A stretch of 64,000 bases of DNA from Acidovorax soli (lineage in GTDB: Bacteria; Pseudomonadota; Gammaproteobacteria; Burkholderiales; Burkholderiaceae_C). Shown piece by piece: positions 32,777-40,765 of the stretch (the stretch's first letter is position 1; each line of letters begins with the position of its first letter). Made by a program: the position numbers and the translations under genes. Below the pieces are notes generated by a model that worked only from the letters and a program-made list of their open reading frames with translations, was not told the origin of the DNA and searched no databases. The stretch lies in the NCBI RefSeq assembly GCF_014207955.1, contig NZ_JACHLK010000003.1, forward strand, positions 372,001-436,000, read 5' to 3'.

Positions 32777-34102
32777 ATGCCCCGGTTTTTCAAATCCCTG
32801 TTCGGCCAGGTCGTCCTGGCCGTCATTCTTGGCGTGGTGGTGGGCCTGGTGTGGCCCGACACCGCAGTGGCCCTCAAGCCCCTGGGCGATGGCTTCATCA
32901 AGCTGATCAAGATGCTGATCCCGCTGATCGTGTTCTGCGTGGTGGTGCATGGCATCGCGGGCACGGGGGACCTGAAGCGGGTGGGCCGGGTGGGGGTGAA
33001 GTCGCTGATCTACTTCGAGGTGGTGACCACCGTGGCGCTGGTGCTGGGCCTGGTGCTGGCCTTTGTGTTCCAGCCCGGCGTGGGCATGAATGTGGACCCC
33101 AAGGCGCTGGACCCCAAGGCCATGGGCGCCTATGTGGAGAACGCGGGCAAACTGACGGGGGGTGGGTTCACAGAGTTCTTGCTCAAGCTGATTCCCAACA
33201 CGGCAGTCAGTGCGTTTGCCAATGGCGATGTGCTGCAGGTGCTGCTGTTCTCCATTGTGTTCGGCTGTGCCCTGGCCATGCTGGGTGAGCGCGGGGCGCG
33301 GGTGACGGTGCTGATCGAGGACCTGTCGCACGTGCTGTTCAAGACCATGGGCATCATCATCAAGCTGGCGCCGCTGGGCGTGCTGGGCGCGATTGCCTTC
33401 ACGGTGGGCAAGTACGGTATCGGCTCGCTCAAGCAGCTGGGCATGCTGGTAGTGCTGTTCTATGCGGCGGTGGTGATCTTTGTGGTGGTGGTGCTGGGCA
33501 CGATCATGCGGGTATCGGGCTTCAGCCTGTTCAAGCTGCTGCGCTACCTGCGCGAAGAACTGGCGGTGGTGTTTGCCACCACCTCGTCGGACAGCGTGCT
33601 GCCGCAGATCATGGCCAAGCTCAAGCACATGGGCATTCGCGATTCGACGGTGGGGCTGGTGATCCCCACGGGCTACTCGTTCAACCTGGACGCGTTTTCG
33701 ATCTACATCACGCTGGCGGCGGTGTTCATTGCGCAGGCGACCAACACGCCGATCTCGATGGCGGACCTGTTGACCATTCTGGCGATCTCGCTGGTCACGT
33801 CCAAAGGCGCGCATGGGGTGCCGGGCTCGGCCATCGTGGTGCTGGCAGCCACGCTGCAGGCGATTCCGGCCATTCCGGCGATTGGCCTGGTGCTGGTGCT
33901 GTCGGTGGACTGGTTCATGGGCATTGCCCGCGCCCTGGGCAACCTGATCGGCAACTGCGTGGCCACGGTGGCGATTGCCGCGTGGGAGGGCGATATCGAC
34001 CGCAGCCGGGCCCATGCGGTGCTGGACGGACAGGATGTGGAGCCCATCGAGCCCGCCCCTGACATGGCCGCCCCCCAAGTGGCGCCACAATCGGCCGCAT
34101 GA
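32777..34102 (+). CDS. C4-dicarboxylate/amino acid:cation symporter (DctA/GltP family)
   Basis: 441-aa carrier with eight TM segments. Family signatures: KMLIPLIVFCVVVHGIAG, the Ser-rich reentrant loop TTSSDSVLPQ and the NLDAFSIYITLAAVFIAQATN segment of the substrate site, followed by SKGAHGVPGSAIVVLAATL. It imports C4-dicarboxylates or acidic amino acids with H+ or Na+. Its last 4 bases overlap the start of a GntR regulator. In this setting it may import a carboxylated intermediate, but dicarboxylate is the default. Confidence 0.88.
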   Translation: MPRFFKSLFGQVVLAVILGVVVGLVWPDTAVALKPLGDGFIKLIKMLIPLIVFCVVVHGIAGTGDLKRVGRVGVKSLIYFEVVTTVALVLGLVLAFVFQPGVGMNVDPKALDPKAMGAYVENAGKLTGGGFTEFLLKLIPNTAVSAFANGDVLQVLLFSIVFGCALAMLGERGARVTVLIEDLSHVLFKTMGIIIKLAPLGVLGAIAFTVGKYGIGSLKQLGMLVVLFYAAVVIFVVVVLGTIMRVSGFSLFKLLRYLREELAVVFATTSSDSVLPQIMAKLKHMGIRDSTVGLVIPTGYSFNLDAFSIYITLAAVFIAQATNTPISMADLLTILAISLVTSKGAHGVPGSAIVVLAATLQAIPAIPAIGLVLVLSVDWFMGIARALGNLIGNCVATVAIAAWEGDIDRSRAHAVLDGQDVEPIEPAPDMAAPQVAPQSAA

Positions 34103-34812
34103 GCACCCCCACCCCTTCGCCCAGCAGCCAGACCCAGATCGCCCAGCAGGTGGTCGAATCCATCCTGGCCCAGAAGCTTGCCCCCGGCGAGCGCCTGGGT
34201 GAGCAGGAGCTGGCCGATCTGTTCGGCGTGAGCCGCACCCTGGTGCGCGAGTCGCTGATGCAGTTGCAGGCGCGCGGCTTTGTGGAGGTGCGCCCGCGCC
34301 GGGGCTGGTATGTGGTGGAACCTTCGGTGGAAGACGCGCGCGACGCCTTCTCGGCCCGGCGCATCATCGAGTCGGGCATATTGGCCGACGCGGGGCGGCC
34401 GCTGCAGGCGGTGACACCCCGGCTGCGCGCCCACATTGCCGAGGAGCAGCAGGCCATCGAGGGGGCAGACGCGGCCACGCGCGCCTTTTTGCTGGCGGAC
34501 TTCCACGTGTGCCTGGCCGAGACCATGGGGCACCGCACGCTGAGCGACATCCTGCGCGACCTGACGGCGCGCACCACGCTGGCGGCATCGCTCTACCAGT
34601 CGCGGCACGAGGCCAGCCAGTCGTGCGCGGAGCACGAGGCGATTGTCGAGGCGCTGGAAGCCGGCGACACGGCCCTGGCGCGCGAGCGGCTGGTGGCGCA
34701 CATCGGGCATGTGGAGTCGGCCCTGAACCCGGACCAGCCGCTGGTGCGCGACCGGCTGCGCGATTCGCTGAGCCCGCTGGCGCAAAGCACACGCTCAGGG
34801 ACGGACGGCTAA
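34099..34812 (+). CDS. GntR-family regulator, FCD subfamily (dctA-linked)
   Basis: 237 aa. HTH in IAQQVVESILAQKLAPGERLGEQELADLFGVSRTLVRESL; FCD domain with LADFHVCLAETMGH and SCAEHEAIVEALEAG. It overlaps the dctA stop by ATGA, so regulator and carrier are made together and probably form a feedback pair acting at the CTTGTATGCAAG site. It is closely similar in layout to the regulator at 21.2 kb. A hairpin terminator follows. Confidence 0.9.
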   Translation: MSTPTPSPSSQTQIAQQVVESILAQKLAPGERLGEQELADLFGVSRTLVRESLMQLQARGFVEVRPRRGWYVVEPSVEDARDAFSARRIIESGILADAGRPLQAVTPRLRAHIAEEQQAIEGADAATRAFLLADFHVCLAETMGHRTLSDILRDLTARTTLAASLYQSRHEASQSCAEHEAIVEALEAGDTALARERLVAHIGHVESALNPDQPLVRDRLRDSLSPLAQSTRSGTDG

Positions 34813-34845
34813 GCGCCCTCCCCCCAACCTTCTTACCCCCTCACT

Positions 34846-34882
34846 GCCGCCCCGGCCCCCAAGGCCCGGGCGGCTTTGTTTT
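34846..34882 (+). terminator. Rho-independent terminator after gntR
   Basis: Stem GCCGCCC/GGGCGGC with inner GG/CC pairs, followed by TTTGTTTT. Confidence 0.75.
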
Positions 34883-34953
34883 GCGCGCGCGGCGAGCACT
34901 CCGGGTAAACCCCAGGCATTTCCCGGTCAGGCGGTGTTTTATTGCATCCATTT

Positions 34954-34965
34954 TTTGTATACAAA
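34954..34965. promoter_or_regulatory. Palindromic operator TTTGTATACAAA
   Basis: Perfect 12-bp palindrome with the GTATAC core, 70 bp upstream of the NCS1 permease start. Same core as the sites at 4.98, 5.03, 21.17 and 38.23 kb. Confidence 0.65.
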
Positions 34966-35034
34966 TATAGGGTGCAAACTTCAACCAGGCCGCAGATGCC
35001 TGGAACCCGTCCTTTTCCACACGAGGAGACACCC

Positions 35035-36528
35035 GTGAACACAGCCGTCAGCAGTAGCAGCACACCGATAGCAGCCGGGGGCACCCAGCCCGCCGGGCCG
35101 CACCATGGCAATGCCTTGATCAAGCCGGGCTACGACCCGCGCCTGACCAATGAGGATCTGGCGCCGCTCAAGCGCCAGACCTGGGGGCAGTACAACATCT
35201 TTGCTTTCTGGATGTCCGACGTGCACAGCGTGGGCGGCTACATCACGGCGGGCAGCTTGTTTGCCTTGGGCCTGTCGAGCTGGCAGGTGCTGGTGGCGCT
35301 GCTGGTGGGCATCGTGATCGTGCAGTTCTTCTGCAACCTGGTGGCCAAGCCCAGCCAGGTGACGGGCACGCCCTACCCGGTGATCTGCCGCGCGTCGTTC
35401 GGGGTGCTGGGGGCCAACATACCGGCCATCATCCGCGGGCTGATCGCGGTGGCGTGGTACGGCATCCAGACCTACCTGGCGTCGGGCGCCTTCCTGCTGC
35501 TGGCGCTGCACTTCTTTCCCCACCTGGCGCCGTATGCCGACGTGGCGCAGCACGGCTTTGCCGGGCTGTCCAGCCTGGGCTGGGTGGCGTTCATGGTGAT
35601 GTGGGTGCTGCAGGCGCTGGTGTTCTGGCACGGCATGGAGGCGATCCGCAAGTTCATCGACTGGGCGGGCCCTGCCGTGTACGTGGTGATGGCCGTGCTG
35701 TGCGGCTGGCTGGTGTGGAAGGCGGGCTGGAAGAACATCGACCTGAACCTGGGCGGCGTCAAGTTCCAGGGCTGGGATGCACTGCCGGTGATGCTGTCGG
35801 CCATTGCGCTGGTGGTGAGCTATTTCAGCGGGCCCATGCTGAACTTTGGCGACTTCTCGCGCTACGGCAAGAGTTTTGACGCGGTGAAGAAGGGCAACTT
35901 CTGGGGCCTGCCGGTGAACTTCGTGTTCTTCTCGCTGCTGACGGTGGTGACCACCGCGGCCACGCTGCCCGTGTTCGGCGAGCTGATCACCGACCCGGTG
36001 CACACCGTGAGCAAGATCGACAGCACCACGGCCGTGGTGCTGGGCGCGCTGACCTTCATGATCGCCACGGTGGGCATCAACATCGTGGCCAACTTCGTGT
36101 CGCCGGCGTTCGACTTTTCCAACGTGGCGCCGCAGCACATCAGTTGGCGCACGGGCGGCATGATCGCCGCCGTGGGCTCGATCTTCATCACGCCCTGGAA
36201 CCTGTATGCCAACCCCGAGGTGATCCACTACACGCTGGACGTGCTGGGCTCGTTCATCGGGCCGCTGTTCGGCATCCTCATCGCCGACTACTACATCGTG
36301 CGCCGCCAGCAGGTGGACGTGGATGCCCTCTACACCATGAGCAAGCAGGGCGCCTACTGGTACAGCAAGGGCTACAACCCGCGCGCCGTGTGGACCATGG
36401 TGCCCTCGGCGCTGATCCCCATTCTGTGCGTGATCGTGCCCACGCTGCGGCCCGCGGCCAACTATGCCTGGTTCATCGGCATGGGGCTGGGCTTCGTGAT
36501 CTACGTGGCATTGAACCGAAAAAACTGA
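35035..36528 (+). CDS. NCS1-family nucleobase/allantoin/hydantoin permease
   Basis: 497 aa with a GTG start at 35035 behind a strong GAGGAG site; the frame upstream lies in the promoter. About 12 TM segments. The N-terminal NEDLAPLKRQTWGQYNIFAFWMSD and TGTPYPVICRASFGV are NCS1 landmarks (Mhp1, PucI, PurP-like), with SAIALVVSYFSGPMLNFGDFSRY in the middle. It imports a nucleobase or ureide with a cation. Adjacency to a hydantoin/allantoin racemase-like gene 28 bp downstream favours allantoin or hydantoin. Confidence 0.88.
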   Translation: MNTAVSSSSTPIAAGGTQPAGPHHGNALIKPGYDPRLTNEDLAPLKRQTWGQYNIFAFWMSDVHSVGGYITAGSLFALGLSSWQVLVALLVGIVIVQFFCNLVAKPSQVTGTPYPVICRASFGVLGANIPAIIRGLIAVAWYGIQTYLASGAFLLLALHFFPHLAPYADVAQHGFAGLSSLGWVAFMVMWVLQALVFWHGMEAIRKFIDWAGPAVYVVMAVLCGWLVWKAGWKNIDLNLGGVKFQGWDALPVMLSAIALVVSYFSGPMLNFGDFSRYGKSFDAVKKGNFWGLPVNFVFFSLLTVVTTAATLPVFGELITDPVHTVSKIDSTTAVVLGALTFMIATVGINIVANFVSPAFDFSNVAPQHISWRTGGMIAAVGSIFITPWNLYANPEVIHYTLDVLGSFIGPLFGILIADYYIVRRQQVDVDALYTMSKQGAYWYSKGYNPRAVWTMVPSALIPILCVIVPTLRPAANYAWFIGMGLGFVIYVALNRKN

Positions 36529-36556
36529 ACGCAACCGAGAAAGAGAGAACCGAGCC

Positions 36557-37333
36557 GTGCGCATCAAGATCATCAACCCCAACACCACCTGGAGCATGAC
36601 CGAGAAGATCGGGGCCTGCGCGCGCGCCGTGGCGCGGCCGGGCACCGAGGTGGTGGCGGTGAGCCCCGCCATGGGGCCGGCCTCCATCGAGAGCCACTAC
36701 GACGAGGCGCTGGCCGTGCCCGGCCTGCTGCAGGAGATTGCGGCCGGCGAGCGCGACGGGGTGGACGGCTACGTGATCGCCTGCTTTGGCGACCCGGGCC
36801 TGAAGCCCGCCCGCGAGCTGGCACGCGGCCCCGTGGTGGGCATTGCCGAGGCGGCCATGCACCTGGCCAGCATGGTGGGTGCGCGCTTTTCGGTGGTGAC
36901 CACGCTGGGCCGCACCATGGGACAGGCCTGGCACCTGGCCGAGATCTACGGCATGCAGCGCTTTTGCGCCAATGTGCGCGCCTGCGAGCTGCCGGTGCTG
37001 GAGCTGGAGGTGCCCGGATCGAACGCGCGCGAACGCATCACCGACGAATGCCGCCGCGCCCTGGCCGAAGACGGCTGCGACACCCTGGTGCTGGGCTGCG
37101 CCGGCATGGCGGACCTGTGCGAGCACATTTCGCAGACCCTGGGCGTGCCGGTGATCGACGGCGTGGCGGCCGCCACGTCGATGGTGGAATCGCTGGTGCT
37201 GTTGGGGCTTCGCACCAGCAAGCACGGCGAGCTGGCGCGCCCACTGCCCAAGGCCATGGCCGGGGCGTTGGCGGGCTTTGCACTGCCGCCCGTGGCGGTG
37301 GTGCCGACAGCACGCATATCCCGCGCGGCCTGA
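36557..37333 (+). CDS. Hydantoin/allantoin racemase-like protein (Asp/Glu racemase superfamily)
   Basis: 258 aa with a GTG start. INPNTTWSMTEKI opens the fold, and the two catalytic-type cysteines are seen in VIACFGDPGL (about residue 76) and LVLGCAGMADL (about 180). Family members racemise hydantoins or (R)/(S)-allantoin so that stereospecific hydrolases can finish the job. It is downstream of the NCS1 permease and upstream of a GntR gene, so uptake and racemisation of allantoin is the simplest reading. Confidence 0.85.
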   Translation: MRIKIINPNTTWSMTEKIGACARAVARPGTEVVAVSPAMGPASIESHYDEALAVPGLLQEIAAGERDGVDGYVIACFGDPGLKPARELARGPVVGIAEAAMHLASMVGARFSVVTTLGRTMGQAWHLAEIYGMQRFCANVRACELPVLELEVPGSNARERITDECRRALAEDGCDTLVLGCAGMADLCEHISQTLGVPVIDGVAAATSMVESLVLLGLRTSKHGELARPLPKAMAGALAGFALPPVAVVPTARISRAA

Positions 37334-37378
37334 GGCTTGCTTCGCGGCGGCCGGCGAATCACGCCACAATTGGACCCC

Positions 37379-38143
37379 ATGCCCCGCGCCCGCACGAGCC
37401 CCAAAGCCCTTCCCGCCGACTTGGCACCAGACACCGAGCCCACGCCCGACACAGCGGCGGACGGGCGCCTGGCCTCCACCGAGAGCATTGCCCAGGACCT
37501 GGCCACCGCCATCGTTGAAAAGCGCCTGCCGCCCGGCACCTGGCTGCGCGAGGAGGCACTGGGCCGCGTCTACACCGTGAGCCGCACCAAGATCCGCGCG
37601 GCGCTGGTGATGCTGTCCAAGGACAAGCTGATCGAGATCATCCCCGACAAGGGCGCCTTCGTGAGCCGGCCCAGCGTGCAGGAGGCGCGCGAGGTGTTCA
37701 GCGTGCGCCGCGTGCTGGAGGCCGAGGTCGTGCGCCTGTTCATCGCCAGCGCCACGCCGGCCGATTACCAGATGCTGGAGCAGCACATCCGCTTCGAGCG
37801 GGCGGCGCTGCGCGAGAGCACGACCACGGGCCGCGTGCGCGAAAAGCTCTTGGGCGACTTCCACGTGGTGCTGGCCGAGGCCGCCGGCAACCAGACCCTG
37901 GCCCAGCTGGTGCGCGACCTGGTGGCGCGCAGCTCGCTGATCGCCATGCTGTACGACTCGTCGAACGACCCGCACTGCTCGTCGGAGGAGCATGCGGACT
38001 TTCTGGCGCTGTGCAAGACCGGTGACGTGGCCGCCGCCGTGGCCAGCATGACGGAGCACCTGGAGCGCATCGAGGCCAATCTGGCGCTGGACAACGGGCG
38101 GCCGGACCGGCAACTGGACCTCGTCAAGGCCCTGCTGGCTTGA
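37379..38143 (+). CDS. GntR-family regulator, FCD subfamily (permease-linked)
   Basis: 254 aa from the ATG at 37379. A 45-residue low-complexity N-terminal extension precedes the HTH (IAQDLATAIVEKRLPPGTWLREEALGRVYTVSRTKIRAAL). FCD domain with LGDFHVVLAEAAGN and CSSEEHADFLALC. It lies between the allantoin-type and xanthine/urate-type permease genes, both of which have GTATAC palindromes, so it could serve either or both. Confidence 0.9.
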   Translation: MPRARTSPKALPADLAPDTEPTPDTAADGRLASTESIAQDLATAIVEKRLPPGTWLREEALGRVYTVSRTKIRAALVMLSKDKLIEIIPDKGAFVSRPSVQEAREVFSVRRVLEAEVVRLFIASATPADYQMLEQHIRFERAALRESTTTGRVREKLLGDFHVVLAEAAGNQTLAQLVRDLVARSSLIAMLYDSSNDPHCSSEEHADFLALCKTGDVAAAVASMTEHLERIEANLALDNGRPDRQLDLVKALLA

Positions 38144-38228
38144 CCCCCACGCGCGGTTGACTGCTGCGCGCCCCTCCCCCATCCGAAACGCTCCCTAGGG
38201 TTTACCGGGATAAGGTTGTCGCCATGTT

Positions 38229-38238
38229 GTGTATACAC
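38229..38238. promoter_or_regulatory. Palindromic operator GTGTATACAC
   Basis: Perfect 10-bp palindrome with the GTATAC core; the flanks extend it to TGTGTATACACTTT, close to the uraH/gntR operator. It is about 80 bp upstream of the NCS2 permease start. A degenerate second site (TTGTATGG...TTGTACA) follows. Confidence 0.65.
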
Positions 38239-38316
38239 TTTTTGTATGGATGGTTGTACACGGAAGATGGATACCGTCCGCTATCCCCAACAATGAACCC
38301 CTGAAGGAGCCCTCCC

Positions 38317-39804
38317 ATGTCCACCTCCGTGCACCCCGTGGATGAACAACTGCCCATAGGGCGCCTTGGGGCGCTGGGCCTGCAGCATGTGCTGGTGATG
38401 TATGCGGGGGCCGTGGCGGTGCCGCTGATCGTGGGGCGGGCGCTGAACCTCACGCCCGACCAGGTGGCCAAGCTGATCTCGGCCGATCTGTTCGTCTGCG
38501 GCCTGGTGACGCTGATCCAGGCGCTGGGGGCCACGCGCTGGTTCGGCATCCAGCTGCCGGTGATGATGGGGGTGACGTTTGCCTCGGTGGCGCCCATGGT
38601 GTCCATGGCGCAGAGCACGGGTGGCACGGCGGGGGCGGGGCTGATCTTCGGCTCGGTGATCGGGGCGGGGGTAATCTCGATCGCCATCGCGCCGCTGGTC
38701 AGCCGCATGCTGCGCTTTTTTCCGCCAGTGGTCACGGGCACCATCATCGCGGTGATCGGCATCAGCCTGATGCGCGTGGGCATCAACTGGATCTTCGGCA
38801 ACCCGGTGGGCCCCACGGCGCCCAATGTGGTGAACCCCGAGCACATCAAGTGGCTGACCGAGGCGCAGTCGGCCGCCGGCGCCCCGGGCTCCTCGCTGCC
38901 GCCGGTGCCCAAGGGCTTTGCCGTGGTGCCCACGGTACCCAACCCGCGCTATGCGGATCTGACGGGCGTGGGCATCTCGGCCCTGGTGCTGGTGTCCATT
39001 TTGCTGATTGCCAAGTTCGCCAAGGGCTTCATCGCCAACATCTCGGTGCTGCTGGGCATTGTGATCGGCGGCGTGGTGGCGGCGGCCATGGGGCTGATGA
39101 CCTTCGACAAGGTGGGCAAGGCCGACTGGTTCGACCTGGTGCTGCCCTTCGAGATCGCGCTGCCGGTGTTCGACCCCATCCTGATCCTGACCATGACGCT
39201 GGTGATGATCGTGGTGATGATCGAGTCGACCGGCATGTTTCTGGCGCTGGGGGACATGACGGACCGCAAGATCGAGCAGGACGACCTGACCCGCGGCCTG
39301 CGCACCGACGGCCTGGGGACGCTGCTGGGCGGTGTGTTCAACACCTTCCCGTACACCAGCTTCTCGCAGAACGTGGGCCTGGTGGCGGTGACGGGCGTGA
39401 AGAGCCGCTTTGTCTGCGTGGCCGGCGGCGTGATCCTGATCGTGCTGGGCGTGCTGCCCAAGATGGCGGCGCTGGTGGAGTCGCTGCCCACCATGGTGCT
39501 GGGCGGTGCCGGGCTGGTGATGTTCGGCATGGTGGCGGCCACGGGCATCCGCATCCTGGGCGGGGTGGATTTCCGCAACAACCGCTTCAACGCCATGATC
39601 GTCGCCGTCTCCATCGGCGTGGGCATGATCCCGCTGATCGCGCCCAACTTCCGCCAGTGGATGCCGCACGCCATCCATCCGCTGATCGAGTCGGGCATTC
39701 TGCTGGCCTCGATCACGGCGGTGGCGCTCAATGTGTTCTTCAACGGTGCACGCGGCGATACCTCGGCCGTCATCAACGCTGCCCGCCAGGCCGACGCGCA
39801 CTGA
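38317..39804 (+). CDS. NCS2-family xanthine/urate permease
   Basis: 495-aa nucleobase:cation symporter-2 with 13-14 hydrophobic segments. Landmarks: LGLQHVLVMYAGAVAVPLIVG, GVTFASVAPM, the substrate helix MIVVMIESTGMFLALGDM and NTFPYTSFSQNVGLVAVTGVKSRF, which is the signature of the xanthine/uric acid branch. It should supply xanthine or urate to XDH and PuuD. GntR sits upstream, with a GTATAC palindrome at the promoter and a strong terminator downstream. Confidence 0.93.
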   Translation: MSTSVHPVDEQLPIGRLGALGLQHVLVMYAGAVAVPLIVGRALNLTPDQVAKLISADLFVCGLVTLIQALGATRWFGIQLPVMMGVTFASVAPMVSMAQSTGGTAGAGLIFGSVIGAGVISIAIAPLVSRMLRFFPPVVTGTIIAVIGISLMRVGINWIFGNPVGPTAPNVVNPEHIKWLTEAQSAAGAPGSSLPPVPKGFAVVPTVPNPRYADLTGVGISALVLVSILLIAKFAKGFIANISVLLGIVIGGVVAAAMGLMTFDKVGKADWFDLVLPFEIALPVFDPILILTMTLVMIVVMIESTGMFLALGDMTDRKIEQDDLTRGLRTDGLGTLLGGVFNTFPYTSFSQNVGLVAVTGVKSRFVCVAGGVILIVLGVLPKMAALVESLPTMVLGGAGLVMFGMVAATGIRILGGVDFRNNRFNAMIVAVSIGVGMIPLIAPNFRQWMPHAIHPLIESGILLASITAVALNVFFNGARGDTSAVINAARQADAH

Positions 39805-39828
39805 CCCGTTGGCACCCCCAAAAAAGAG

Positions 39829-39859
39829 GGCCCCCGGCTGACCGCCGGGGGCCTTTTTT
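39829..39859 (+). terminator. Strong rho-independent terminator
   Basis: 10-bp stem GGCCCCCGGC/GCCGGGGGCC with a five-base loop and six T. It closes the purine region and separates it from the PspA operon. Confidence 0.92.
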
Positions 39860-39979
39860 GCTTGGGGGCGCCGCCCGTGCAAAAAAAGTCCATGCAACAC
39901 CGATGGAAAAGCGGGTACCTCCCTGGCGGGTCCTTCCCCCTCTGAAGCGTGGCATCGGACACACTTTGCAGGCGCGCAA

Positions 39980-39995
39980 CTTGCACGGGTGCAAG
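39980..39995. promoter_or_regulatory. Inverted repeat CTTGCACGGGTGCAAG upstream of the PspA operon
   Basis: Perfect 7-bp arms with a GG spacer, 52 bp before the first operon start, followed by GTACCGTGCAGTAC. It is a likely operator or RNA hairpin for the whole operon; no matching regulator gene is adjacent. Confidence 0.5.
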
Positions 39996-40046
39996 CTCGC
40001 GTACCGTGCAGTACGTTACATTGATTGCTCCTTTGCGAGGAATCCC

Positions 40047-40748
40047 ATGCGCACGAAATTCAGCAAGATGTTGGCGGCCACCGGGCTTGTGACGCTCGAC
40101 CCGGAGGACCACGCCCAGGACGACACGCCTGCCGAAGCCTATTCCGAGCCCGAGCCCCAACCGGAGCCGGAACCCGCGCCCGCGCCTGTGGCGGCGCCAC
40201 AGCCCGTGCTGGCACCCGAGCAAAGCGTGGTGGCAGAGCAAAAGGACTTTGCCGACCTGTACCGCGAGGCCAATGTGCCCATGGTGGCCTATACCGCCGA
40301 GAAGCTGCTCAAGCTGATGGCAGGGCTGGAGAGCATGCCCATGGAGGTGCGCAAGCAGGCCGTGCGCGCCATGGACGAGGCCGACGACAGCTGGACGGTG
40401 GACGATTCCGTGCTGGACGCGCAACGCAAGGTGAAGGCGCTGGCCATCGCCAAGCAGAAAATCGCCCAGCAAGTGGCTTCCGCACTGCAAAATGCGGACC
40501 GGGAGATCGCGGCCATCCAGGCCGAAGAGCAGGACAAGAGCGCGCAGGTGCGCAAGCAGATCGCCGAGCTGACGGCGCTGCTGGACCGCGGCGTGGCGCG
40601 TGCCGCGCAGCAGATGGCCGATGTGCGCGCGGCCGCCAAGACGAACCAGGAGGCGGGGGACAGGGAGTCGGCCCGGCTCGATGCGGAGATGAACCGCCTC
40701 GGCCAGATCGTCATCACGTTCTCCGGTGGTTCACCGATTCAAAAATAA
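40047..40748 (+). CDS. Coiled-coil protein, first gene of the PspA operon
   Basis: 233 aa from the ATG at 40047. Residues about 28-65 are a Pro/Glu/Ala-rich linker. Residues 70-125 form a helical block (VPMVAYTAEKLLKLMAGLESMPMEVRKQAVRAMDEADDSW). The remainder is a long coiled coil rich in Ala, Gln, Lys and Glu. No signal peptide or TM segment is seen, so it is probably cytoplasmic. It starts the nine-gene operon, with 17 bp to the next gene. A structural or adaptor role for the PspA/AAA+ partners is plausible. I do not recognise a named family. Confidence 0.8.
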   Translation: MRTKFSKMLAATGLVTLDPEDHAQDDTPAEAYSEPEPQPEPEPAPAPVAAPQPVLAPEQSVVAEQKDFADLYREANVPMVAYTAEKLLKLMAGLESMPMEVRKQAVRAMDEADDSWTVDDSVLDAQRKVKALAIAKQKIAQQVASALQNADREIAAIQAEEQDKSAQVRKQIAELTALLDRGVARAAQQMADVRAAAKTNQEAGDRESARLDAEMNRLGQIVITFSGGSPIQK

Positions 40749-40765
40749 ATAACAGGAGTAGAGCA

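Noticed and set aside
39950-40046. Possible sigma-54 promoter for the PspA operon, as in classical psp operons
   Set aside because: GG and GC pairs at the right spacing occur once, but flanking bases do not match TGGCAC-N5-TTGCA, and no PspF-like activator gene is nearby.
40025-40765. Upstream extension of the SBP-OmpA frame
   Set aside because: The frame overlaps the coiled-coil gene entirely and its peptide is Arg/Gly-rich shadow sequence; the AGGAG site and membrane helix fix the start at 40766.
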